Below, piece after piece: positions 12,150-21,204 of a DNA stretch of 64,000 bases. The stretch spans positions 9,762,334 to 9,826,333 of the forward strand of contig NC_045147.1 of NCBI RefSeq assembly GCF_008831285.2. Direction: 5' to 3'. The notes beneath the pieces were generated by a model that saw only the letters and a program-made list of their open reading frames with translations, did no database searches and was not told where the DNA came from. The position numbers and the translations under genes are program-made. Source of the DNA: Nymphaea colorata (taxonomy: Eukaryota > Streptophyta > Magnoliopsida > Nymphaeales > Nymphaeaceae). How positions within the stretch are numbered: the stretch's first letter is position 1; each line of letters opens with the position of its first letter.

Positions 12150-13145
12150 AATCTATAATGGACGACCAGGATGGTATCGACCACCGTTGATGAACGAAGC
12201 AAATCGCTTGAGCAGCAACTTCGCCTTCTCATCCTCTGGCCTGAACAGATGAAAGACGTGTTCTTCTCCTTCCACCTCCTCCACCTCCGCCTCCCCCTTC
12301 CAACCGCTAACAGTCAATGCTTTGTAGAGCACCGGCCGCGGCCCCGCAGGAAGTCCTTTCCGGCAATGGCTACCAAGACGCGCCGGCACCCCAGGCCAGA
12401 GAGGGACGGCGAGCCAACCGCTAGCGGATCATAATGGGGTTGTCGACTCCAGGGCTGGCAGGGCACGCCAACTTCCATATCAACTCCACAAGTTCTGCCG
12501 ACTCCGGCAACTCGCTGTCGAGGCGAGTCGACGACCAGAAGTATGGGTGGACCAGAATGATCCCGTGGATCTTCACCGGGTCTTCGATGGGCGGACCCAA
12601 TCCATGAACTGCAGACGCGCCCCGGCTCCCATGGCTACGTGGTGGACGAGGTTGGCACCGGCGCTGTCGCCGGCAGCACAGTGCGGCCGAGGTCGGCATG
12701 ATCGGCGATCCACGGCTCGGCGCCTGGTCCAGTCTGACGCACCACCCACTGGAAGGCCGCCCAGCAGTCGTGGTGGCAAGCGGGAACGGGATGCTCCGGA
12801 GCTAGGCGGTACTCGACGGAGACGGCGATGGCCCCCGACTCGGCGACGAGGGAGTTGACGTAGTTGTGGTAGAGAGGGGAAAAGGCAGACTCGATGAAGA
12901 AGCCACACCATGGAAGTAGATTAAGAGTGGGCGGCGGTGGTGGTTGCTGGAAAGTGGGGGGAGGTAGAGGCGGGCGGAGAGGCCAGTCTCAGGGTCGATG
13001 AGGACGTCCTTGGAGGAGACGCCGGTAGGATGATGGTCGGTGGAGGGAGGGACCCTCTCGTTGCCGTCAGCCTCTCTACCCTGCCGTCCTTATGGAGCCG
13101 AATGAATCCAGGGACTTCGGCTATCAACTCTGCGGAGGAATCCAT
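12150..13145 (-). pseudogene. Carboxylesterase (CXE, alpha/beta-hydrolase) pseudogene
   Basis: This is a decayed paralogue of the intact gene at 18822-19796. The start (ATG at 13143-13145) and first residues, VPGFIRLHKDGRVERL, are kept. Around codon 28 a small deletion shifts the frame. The HGGG oxyanion box is broken by a one-base deletion at about 12905-12912, where the parent has a GGTGGTGG-type run. GDSAGANLVHHVAMGAG (nucleophile Ser) is readable near 12640, and EDPVKIHGIILVHPYFW follows in another frame. The C-terminal part, KGEAEVEEVEGEEHVFHLF with the catalytic His, is readable at 12153-12300. At least four frame changes and a short internal loss before the C-terminal block rule out function. 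High GC content contrasts with the AT-rich flanks, as in the intact copy. Confidence 0.93.
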
Positions 13146-13429
13146 GGTTGAGAGATGTGAGAGAGAGAATTTGTGTGTCTCCTGTGTGCCGGAGCCCTTC
13201 TCCTTGTAATCTTATTTGTAAATGGATGTTGTTTTCAGTTTCTAACACCACTGCTTTATTTTTTATTATTTATTATGTTGTCGGCATGAGGATGCTTTAA
13301 GTGTCCCACACAGAGGATCTCTTGAAGTTTTTTTTTTTCTTTTCCAAAATAAAGTATCTGGTCAGATCAAGTAGTTTGATTTTAAGCGCTGGACAATTTT
13401 TTACAATTATTTTGATTTTCTGTCAAGTT

Positions 13430-14300
13430 CGGAGGCTGAGACATTACTTCGAAAGGCCCATGCCTGTTGGGAGGACAATTATGCATCCAACATAATTCTT
13501 TAAAATTTCAGTGTACGTCATTGTGCACACTATATTTTAATTTGTGTCGAGACTCGTGCTTAAATTAAGAAAGGGTATTACCATCTCTTTAATAAATTTG
13601 ACTGAATCTAACTTACTGATGAATAGGCCCAAAAAAATTGGGTACATTAATGAAACAAGTGTTTTATGAATTTGTCACATTTTTATGGACATTAACAATG
13701 TATTACTACCAAACCGTTTCTAAATAATCTTTTGTATATCTCATATTTGATATTGGAGTTTATTTGAGATCATTGGAATCTTAGATATGGAGAACTGAGG
13801 TCAGACATTGTCCAACATCATATCTAAGGTTTTTGCAACATAGGGAGTATTATATCCTCTTTTTTACTTGTTGGTTAGATACGGGTATTTGTTTATACTG
13901 TAGGTTGTAAGAGGCATTTAATGTGGAACTCAGATTTAAGATTTGAGGCTCTATCCAAATAGAAGAAAGTGTGGGATGGACTTGAGAAACCGGAAAATAA
14001 ACAGTCCAACTTACCAACTTTCTCAACGTGGTAGATGAATTTCTTGAAGGATTTGAAAAATTGTGAAAGACACTTCTCGAGTAAACTAATAGGACGGTGG
14101 CAATTATTAAAAAACCCCATGAAAGCAAAGTTTCATCATACTCTTATGAGGTGGGGGATTGAACTCGATCAATCAATCATCATGGAAGAATAACGAAAAT
14201 GGTAGCTCAAGTATTTCTAAAGCATCTATGTATACAGATCCTTCTTTGTGTGTAGGAAATACAGGAGGAATATAGCAGAAAAGAACAGTAATCATGAGTT
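13430..14300. repeat. Upstream flank of CXE unit 3 (paralogous to 16828-17900)
   Basis: Many blocks match the 16.83-17.90 kb region in order: GGAGGCTGAGACAT, ACTCGTGCTTAA/GCTCGTGCTTGA, GAATCTAACTTA, GATGAATTT, AAGGATTTGAAAAAT, CTCTT(A/T)TGAGGTGG, CAGATCCTTCTT and GCAGAAAAGAACAGTAA. The same block also partly matches 8600-8850. It is therefore the duplicated upstream flank of the carboxylesterase unit, and presumably once carried its promoter. Confidence 0.8.
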
Positions 14301-14569
14301 GTTCTATCGAGGGACACAGCAAATTAGTTAGACCATTTGCAGAATGACTGGAGTGTTCATGAGTGTTCGATCGAGCATAAGTTGTTTGTAAGAAAAGGAA
14401 AATGATTTGAGAAGAACAATGAGCAGAAGAGTTCAGTTGTGTAGTTTCTCAATGATCGCAGACAAAAAGAGAACAGACTTAATTTCCCTTCTTTATTTGT
14501 CCTAGAGTGGAATTTTTTTTTAGGCAAGAAGAAGTGAGCTAGCATAAAATATTATGGACCTTTTTTATT

Positions 14570-16250
14570 GTGAAAGGTTGATGGAGGAGTTTCATTGTAT
14601 GCATCATGGTGGTCCACAAGGATATTTCTATTATAAGCTCCAATCATGTTGTGACACTTAGCAAAAAAATATCTCAGTGTGAAAGAGGTGAAGGACAATT
14701 TTGTTACAGAGAACATTGGAGGCCATTCAAGAATGTGAAATTATTAATTCATAAAATTCGATAATTCTTTTCTTGTTTTCTTTGCTCCTTATCCCTTATT
14801 GTAACTATAAATATGTGTTGAGAAATGAAATGGGTGTGTGCTCCTACGGTTTCTATTCTTTCTACTCTTATAGCATGACTACATGATATCGGAGTAATGT
14901 CCACGACTGGCCCTGAGTGATCATCTCATCCCAATGGTGGAACACTGCATGCAGGATCAGAGTCTCTTGGGATGTCAACTTTGCGGGTTCTTCCCACCCT
15001 TATTATTTGCATCATTCTGACAATCCTGAAGCTGTTTTGGTTTCACCACTCTTGAATAGAGATAACTACCCTACCTAGAGCCATAAAATAACTATGGTGT
15101 TGTTTGCCAAAAACAAGCTCGGGTTTGTGGACGGAAGTCTTCACCAACCAAGCATCGCTGCACCACAGTTTATGGCTTGGAGGCGCTGCAATCATATGGT
15201 ATTGTCTTGGATTCTTAATTTTATTTCTTGTGAGATTATGGGTAGTGTGATGTATGCTACATCTGCCATAAATGTGTGGATTGATCATATAGAACGTTTC
15301 ACACAAGGGATAGCACCACGAAAATACCAATTAAAATTTGCTACTTGTTGTTTGTCAAAAAACGCCATGATTGTTGTTGCATACTATACTAAAATCGAAT
15401 CATTGTGGGATGAACTAAGCTCTTCTGAACCCTCTACCTGAGTGCTCTGTAGTGGTATGAAACTCGTGGCAGAGTGGTTGCAAGAGGATCGTGTCATTCA
15501 ATTTCTAATGAGACTGAATGACACATTCACAAGTACTAGAGCATAAATTCTATTGCATCACCCATTGCCTTTAGTTTCCAAGGTTTACTCTCTTGTACTT
15601 CAAGAAGAAAAGCAGAGGGAGGCACGAGTGATGAGCAATCCAGTTGAGAATGTCAGTTTGCCTACTATTGATGGGGATCTCAAAGTTGTTAAAAGTTGAA
15701 ACAACAAAAAATCTCAATTTCATTGCAGCTATTGCAAAATTTCAAGACATACCAAAGAGAGATGTTTCCAACTAAATGGATATTCTTCAAATGCTAAAGA
15801 TGGCAATCAAAGGTATGTGAAATTTGCTTCCTACTTGTCTTCCGATGACTACGATGGTGAAAAACCTCAATCTATAGCTTCAGCTACAGCTACAATAGAC
15901 AAAGATCTCAATAAAGATTCTGCATCTTTCTTTACAATAGAAGAATACAATCAGATCGAACTTCTTCTTAAATATCGCTCATCAGCCCAGTGTAGTTTTG
16001 TAGGTCTGTCTGTTGACTCTTCTGGTACTTGGATTTTGGACGACGATGCAAGTGATCATATGTGTTCATCATTGAACATTATGTTCAATGTGTCACTTCT
16101 TCAGTTCTCATTTTTTATTAGACTACCTGACAATAAACTAGTTTCAGCTACTCATAAATGACAAGTCCAGTTGTCTCCTAACCTTACGTTGCAAAATGTC
16201 TACTATCTTCCCAATTTTAAATTCAATCTAGTTTCCATAAGTCCTACTTA
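14570..16250 (+). mobile_element. Ty1/copia remnant: 5' LTR, gag and start of protease
   Basis: A putative 5' LTR of about 310 bp ends near 14880. It has a TATA-like CTATAAATAT at 14815-14824 and is followed at once by TGATATCGGAG, two mismatches from the TGGTATCAGAG Met-tRNA primer site of plant copia elements. Downstream come a gag of the UBN2 type (AKNKLGFVDGS at 15094-15140, RLNDTFTSTRA near 15512) and then a zinc knuckle. The protease start WILDDDASDHM (15 residues on from SVDSS) ends the element at about 16250. Integrase, RT and the 3' LTR are absent. Stops and frameshifts occur in gag. Confidence 0.85.
15724..15765 (+). pseudogene. Copia gag CCHC zinc knuckle
   Basis: The frame reads CSYCKISRHTKERC, a perfect C-X2-C-X4-H-X4-C knuckle, preceded by FH and followed by FQLNGY as in plant copia gag. 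It is intact within an otherwise broken gag. Confidence 0.9.
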
Positions 16251-16389
16251 ACATCTACTTATTATGATGTCGCTACCTAAAAACATTGGATTGAAATTTG
16301 CTTTTTGACATGTCGCTAGAATTTTATAGGAAAAGAAAACTAAACATATAGGAATAAGTAAAGTATCATGTTTAGGTTTTTTAAAAATG

Positions 16390-16570
16390 ATAAATTAACA
16401 ATTGACTTTCAGCTATTTGAACTCTGATTGTAGATAGAAGGAAGATCAATAAGGAAGAGGATATGCTTGAAAATCTTGGAAAGGAGAGGATTCTAAAAAT
16501 TATTAAACCTTCAAATAAGAAGAGGATATAAAATTTGAACTTGTAAAAGCAAGGACCATTTTAAAATGAT
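16390..16570. repeat. Repeat shared with 20745-20895
   Basis: Common words in order are TTAA(C)AATTGA, TTTCA(G/C)CTATTTGAACT, GAAAATCTTGGAAAGGAGA and AAACCTTCAAA. The two copies are in the same orientation, on either side of unit 4 and the intact carboxylesterase. This suggests that the duplicated unit extended to here and that another unit boundary lies near 20.9 kb. Confidence 0.75.
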
Positions 16571-16612
16571 TAATACTCAAGGGTTATTGCTGAGGAAAAA
16601 AAAAACTTTTTC

Positions 16613-16840
16613 CTTCTATTCACAATGACTCTTTGGTCAACACTCAACTCATAATCCTAAATTTAACTTTCACCTTATTCTTCTGTATCAACCACAAACA
16701 ACACATTATATTCAAAGAGAAAATTTACATCGTTGAAAGTTTGATTTGTAAGTAGCTGCACAAATCATTCCCAATTACATTGCAGTTCGTCCTTTTTCTA
16801 AACTCTATCAAGTCTTGTCAAATAAGGAGGCTGAGACATC
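16613..16840. other. CXE unit 4 with the gene deleted
   Basis: The downstream flank (16613-16700, matching 11813-11920) and the upstream flank (from 16828, matching 13430 onward) are separated here by about 130 bases. In unit 3 about 1.5 kb holding the carboxylesterase pseudogene separates them. The simplest reading is deletion of the gene from this unit. Confidence 0.65.
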
Positions 16841-16949
16841 ACCATTGTAAGGCCCACCATCTTTTGAAACCATCACGTATTCCAAGTGAGTTGGGGGGAG
16901 GGGACCTATCGTCAGAGCCGAAGTTCTCACCTAATCTTTTGTTTCCTTA

Positions 16950-17112
16950 GGAATCGTTTGGCAAATGCAATGCTATATGAGTGTTTCATGAATCCACCCT
17001 CAAGATTGGGTAGATTCATAGATACCTAGCATTAGTGTTTCGTCAATCTAACTTTTGAGGTAGATTCATGGAATACTAACATAGTGTTTCAACGGCCAAA
17101 CAATCCTTTAGT
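16950..17112. mobile_element. MITE-like insertion
   Basis: A segment starts with ATCGTTTGGCAAATGCAA and ends with GGCCAAACAATCC, giving an imperfect inverted end GTTTGGC/GCCAAAC. It contains repeated GTAGATTCATG and ATGAATCCACC words. The same words occur at 8612-8680 and 42095-42180, so this is a dispersed non-autonomous family. It is absent at the matching place in unit 3, which supports insertion. Target duplication is not resolved. Confidence 0.5.
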
Positions 17113-17662
17113 GTACTGGTTTTGCTTTCAATGCTTTGGGATGCCACTTTGCTGCACTTCAGCTTGATCAGTGACCCCTCTTTTCTAACATGATTCAGTA
17201 TTTAGTATCACTCCAACAATTTAAATCTTGCATATAACATTTTTATTTGTCTTAGCTCGTGCTTGAACAAAGGAGACAAATGTGACCATTTCTGCATGAA
17301 TCTAACTTAAGCATTTCTTTGACCTTTGAGGATGGGTTTGTCTAAGATAAAGAAAAGCGTAGAAAGGGGTTGAGAAAAGGGAAACTTGTGAGTGGTCGGA
17401 CTTACCCTTTCTTAATGTGAACGATGAATTTGTCCAAGGATTTGAAAAATGTGAATGACCTTGCATCCAAGTGAAGCTAATAAGAGGAAACTACGATTTT
17501 TAAGAACTCTATGAAATTAAGTAAATTTTCATCCTACTCTTTTGAGGTGGCTAATCAACAAGTCTCACTTTAAACAAGGCTGAAATTCTTAATCGTGAAA
17601 ACTTGTGAGAGAAACGATTTCGAGGAAGCTATTTTGTCTTCACCAACTAATAAAGATAAGGG

Positions 17663-17782
17663 ATTGAATTGTAGGGCCTGCTCACACTGGAAAAATGGAA
17701 GTGAACACTTCGGATCATCAACATTGAATTGTAGGGCCTGCTCACACTGAAAAAATGGAAGTGAACACTTTGGATCATCAAC
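17663..17782. repeat. 60-bp tandem duplication
   Basis: Two adjacent 60-bp copies (17663-17722 and 17723-17782) start with ATTGAATTGTAGGGCC and differ at only a few positions. The single-copy version is not seen in the unit 3 flank, so the duplication is recent. Confidence 0.95.
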
Positions 17783-17789
17783 ATTAAAG

Positions 17790-18820
17790 AATAACCAACA
17801 AGGTAGCCCCAATACTTCTATAGTGTCTCCACTGACCATACAGATCCTTCTTGTGTTGGGAATGAAAGGAGGAATGCAGCAGAAAAGAACAGTAACTGGG
17901 TGATCTTATTGGCCGCCTAGCATCCGAAGCAAGACTGCACGCTAATTAGATCATTTGCAGAATGGTAGGAGATACCGTTCGTGCAGGATGGAAGAGATGG
18001 TCGCGGCAGAGGGGAGACCCTGGAGTCCTCCAGTTAATTTCCCCGCAATCACGCAACACTGATGGAGGCTTTTAGTGTGGATGACGGCATTAGAGGCAGA
18101 GGGATGGCAGTCAATAAAGGCATGCATAGATATGTGTGGCCTAAGAATGGGCCGGTGGGTCAAAGTTTCACATGTCTTGTACAAACCCTTTCTATTTCCT
18201 CTAGTTCTTTTAATGTTTTTGACGATGCAGACAACAAAGCATGGTGTCCCGAGACGGACAGATGAGATCCAATTTTAGGAGATTTTGACTGTAATTGGAA
18301 AATTTGCATTAATTGGATGTTAATAGTTCTTGTTTTTTGTTTAATCAACAAGATGGTAGACCTATCCTTGAACAGGTGTATTTCAGTCATTGGGTCCACA
18401 ATTAAACACACTGTTTCACTAATAACAGAAAAGTTCTTGTTTAAAAGAGAGATATAGTCATTTCTGCTGGCAACTTATCTTGCAATCTAAACAAAAAGGA
18501 TACAGTAATTTCTTTTCAGAAGAACTCTGAACTGAATTGAAAAGAACTCTGAACAAAGTGAATTCAATTCAGCTTCCTACTTTCTCAGTTATCTAAACAA
18601 AAAGGAGACATAATTTCTTTTCAGATTTTTATCAAATACCATCCTACTCGTATCAGTGGTTGCCATTTTTGAATCGACTCCTGCGCTCCAACATCATCGG
18701 CTGCCTTCTTCTTCATATGATTGAGAACTTCTCTTCTCCTTTTCACTAAATCCTATTTTAAAACACTTTTGGCAAAAGCAATTGTTCATAACTTAAGCGG
18801 GCCAGGACTCAATCGATGGC
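17790..18820. other. Spacer between unit 4 flank and intact CXE
   Basis: The first 110 bases continue the duplicated flank (see 13430-14300). The rest is AT-rich, with an imperfect local repeat of AAGAACTCTGAAC at about 18520-18560. No coding region or RNA gene is recognised. The 3' UTR of the carboxylesterase must lie in the right-hand part. Confidence 0.5.
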
Positions 18821-18821
18821 A

Positions 18822-19796
18822 TCAACCTGCGCGGTTGATGAACGAAGCAAATAGTTTTAGCAGCAACCTCGCCTTCTCCTTCTCCGGATTGAAGAGGTGG
18901 AAGACGTGTTCCTCCCCCTCCACCTCGTCCACCTCTGCCTCGCCCTTCCACCCGCTGCCGGTCAAGGCCTCGTAGAACCACCAGTCACGGTCCCGCATGC
19001 CGTCCTCCCCAGCGATGGCTACCAACACGGACCGGCACCCCAGCCCAGAGAGCGGTGGCGAACCGACCGCCAGCGGGTTAAGGATTGGGTCGTCATCTCC
19101 GATGTTCGCAGGGCATGCCGCCTTCCAAAACGCTTGTATGAGCGCCACAACCTCTGATGTCTCGCAACCGAGGCGAGCAGAGGACCAGAAGAAAGGGTGC
19201 ACCAAAATGACTCCTTGAAGATTTACCGGATCTTCAAGGGCTCGACCAGATCCAAGAGCTGCAGAGGCGCCGCCGGCACGCATGGCCACATGGTAGGCGA
19301 GGTTGCCGCCGGCGCTGTCTCCAGCAACCACGACGCGGCCCAAGTCGACATGATCAGCGATCCACGGCTCAGCACCAGGCCCTGTTTGGGACACCACCCA
19401 CTGGAAGGCTTCCCAACAGTCGTGGTGGGAGGTGGGGACGGGATGCTCCGGAGCCAGGCGGTAGTCGACGGAGACGGCAACGGCACCGGACTCGGTGACA
19501 AGGGAGTTGATGTAGTTGTGGTAGAGAGGGGAGAAGGCAGACTCGATGCAGAAGCCACCACCATGAAAGTAGACTAAGAGTGGACTGCGGTGGTTGCCGG
19601 AAAGTGGGGGGAGGTAAATGCGGGCGGAGAGGCCGGTTTCGGGGTTGATGAGGACGTCCTTGGAGGAGACGCCGGTGGCATGATGGTCGTTGGAGGGAGG
19701 GACCCTCTCGTTGCCCTTCAGCCTCTCTACGCGGCCATCTTTGTAGATACGGAGATATTCAGGAACCTCCTGGTCCAACTCTTGGGAGGGATCCAT
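18822..19796 (-). CDS. Class I carboxylesterase (CXE; HIDH-like alpha/beta-hydrolase)
   Basis: An intact, intronless gene for 324 residues, the usual size for plant CXE proteins, which hydrolyse carboxylic esters or act as dehydratases in specialised metabolism and hormone-like signalling. The oxyanion-hole box HGGGF is at residues 78-82. The nucleophile motif GDSAGGN has Ser161. The acidic residue is probably Asp265 (GEDGMRDRD) and the catalytic His is His297 (EEHVFHLF). The N-terminal VPEYLRIYKDGRVERL and SVDYRLAPEHPVP (109-121) are family hallmarks. Ser is kept as nucleophile, so esterase activity is more likely than the Thr-type isoflavanone dehydratase activity; the substrate is unknown. 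No signal peptide is seen, so it is probably cytosolic. The start at 19796 is the first ATG, with G at +4. GC-rich coding sequence in AT-rich flanks is a feature shared with the pseudogene at 12.15-13.15 kb. It appears to be the only functional copy in the visible array. Confidence 0.96.
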   Translation of the reverse strand: MDPSQELDQEVPEYLRIYKDGRVERLKGNERVPPSNDHHATGVSSKDVLINPETGLSARIYLPPLSGNHRSPLLVYFHGGGFCIESAFSPLYHNYINSLVTESGAVAVSVDYRLAPEHPVPTSHHDCWEAFQWVVSQTGPGAEPWIADHVDLGRVVVAGDSAGGNLAYHVAMRAGGASAALGSGRALEDPVNLQGVILVHPFFWSSARLGCETSEVVALIQAFWKAACPANIGDDDPILNPLAVGSPPLSGLGCRSVLVAIAGEDGMRDRDWWFYEALTGSGWKGEAEVDEVEGEEHVFHLFNPEKEKARLLLKLFASFINRAG

Positions 19797-19840
19797 GGCA
19801 GAGAAGGAGAGATGCAGTCTGAAGGGGAGATGGAAATGGT

Positions 19841-19850
19841 TCTAAATACA
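19841..19850 (-). promoter_or_regulatory. Possible TATA-like box of the CXE gene
   Basis: On the sense strand TGTATTTAGA lies about 50 bases before the ATG, within a short CT-rich leader. The spacing would give a leader of only about 15-20 bases, so it may be fortuitous. No other TATA-like site closer to the gene stands out. Confidence 0.25.
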
Positions 19851-20260
19851 AGTTCTTTCTGCAATAGTACTCAAAGTAACTAGTTTTTTTCTCGGTCATT
19901 TCTGTGTTCAAACGTTGTAAATCCAAAATCCTTTTTTCTTTTTTTAATGACAGGGCAAATTCTTGTTTGCTGTTACAAGTTGTCATTTTATTATTAACTT
20001 TAAACTTTGCTAGAAAAACAGTCTCACTTTTATTTGAGAAGAGTGAGAGGAAGCCCAAAACCGTCCGTCTCTCCCACCTTTTCCCTGGTTTCAAAGAAAA
20101 TTGAAGGTTGACCACCTACCATCTCTGCCCGTTGCATCAACCCTTTGAGGGATATCTTAAAACATAATCTATGCATCTAAAAAAACGTATGAAATTAATT
20201 TTGTAAAGATGAATTCAAAAATAACATTTTCTATTAGTGTATTATAATCATCTCGCACAC

Positions 20261-20268
<8 letters not shown>

Positions 20269-20326
<58 letters not shown>
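20269..20326. repeat. (TA)n microsatellite
   Basis: A short GT run leads into about 28 uninterrupted TA units that abut the left end of the MITE at 20326. Confidence 0.98.
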
Positions 20327-20329
<3 letters not shown>

Positions 20330-20608
20330 GGTGCAATGTCATCATCGATTGACAAGTAGCATTACTTGCCATTGGTTGATTATGGCACTTGTCATTAATT
20401 AATTATGACATTTCACCATTACAAATAGAATTCTATAATAAACCATTTGTATTGCTGTTAACTGGAGTTAACTTCGATGCCTATAAAAAAAGTATTTTAA
20501 GATCGTATTCCTTAAAAATGTGTGTCTTCATAACGTTCATATGTGCCATAATCAACCAATGACAAGTAATGCCAACTGTTGTCAATTGATTATGGCATTG
20601 CACCGTTA
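20326..20608. mobile_element. MITE with terminal inverted repeats of about 63 bp
   Basis: The left arm (20326-20388) starts TAATGGTGCAATG and ends TTGATTATGGCAC. The right arm (20543-20608) is its reverse complement with few differences, starting GTGCCATAATCAACCAATG and ending GCATTGCACCGTTA. The 150-bp centre is AT-rich and has no open frame. The element could fold into one long hairpin. The left end lies directly against the (TA)n tract, so a TA target duplication cannot be told from the microsatellite. Confidence 0.85.
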
Positions 20609-20744
20609 CAGAAGAAATACCATAAGGCAAGGTGATAGATTTGTCCAAAAAAGCTTGCTTAGTAGTAGAACTAATGTGTTATTCCTTAACCTGTGGTGAA
20701 GGAAATCAACCTGAACTATTATTTTTATGTTTTGAAAAACAATA

Positions 20745-20895
20745 GATTAAGAATTGATTTTCACCTATTTGAACTGTGGTAGATTAGATTAGAGGGAAGA
20801 CGATAAATTTGAAAATCTTGGAAAGGAGAAGGGCTTTTCTAACAATGATCAAACCTTCAAAACAGAAAAGGACTATCATAACCATGGTTAATACG
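20745..20895. repeat. Repeat shared with 16390-16570
   Basis: Second copy of the block described at 16390-16570, in the same orientation. It lies beyond the intact carboxylesterase and may mark the start of one further, decayed array unit. Confidence 0.75.
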
Positions 20896-21204
20896 GTGGG
20901 AAATTTCCTTTTTATTAAAATCTGACGTCCAGAGTCTACCTAACACAATTGCTGGTTGAGAATAAACTATTATTAGATCCGACCTTCATGTTGCTCATCA
21001 AGTCAGCAGCTGACAAGCGTCTCTTATGATTATTAAGTCCTATTATATTTAAAATTAGGGGAAATGTTGAGCTTTGTGGCCCGTTATGAACTATTAATTA
21101 AACTGATCATACCATCTATCACCTACTTACCTAAAAGTACTTCAAACGATTCACAGTTATTATGGACATTATTGTATATATGCTACTCTCTTTGCCTTCA
21201 GCCA

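Noticed and set aside
12171-13209. Plus-strand open frames of 87-103 codons over the CXE pseudogene
   Set aside because: They are shadows of the GC-rich antisense coding sequence; the conserved motifs are all on the minus strand. The same applies to plus-strand frames at 18897-19883.
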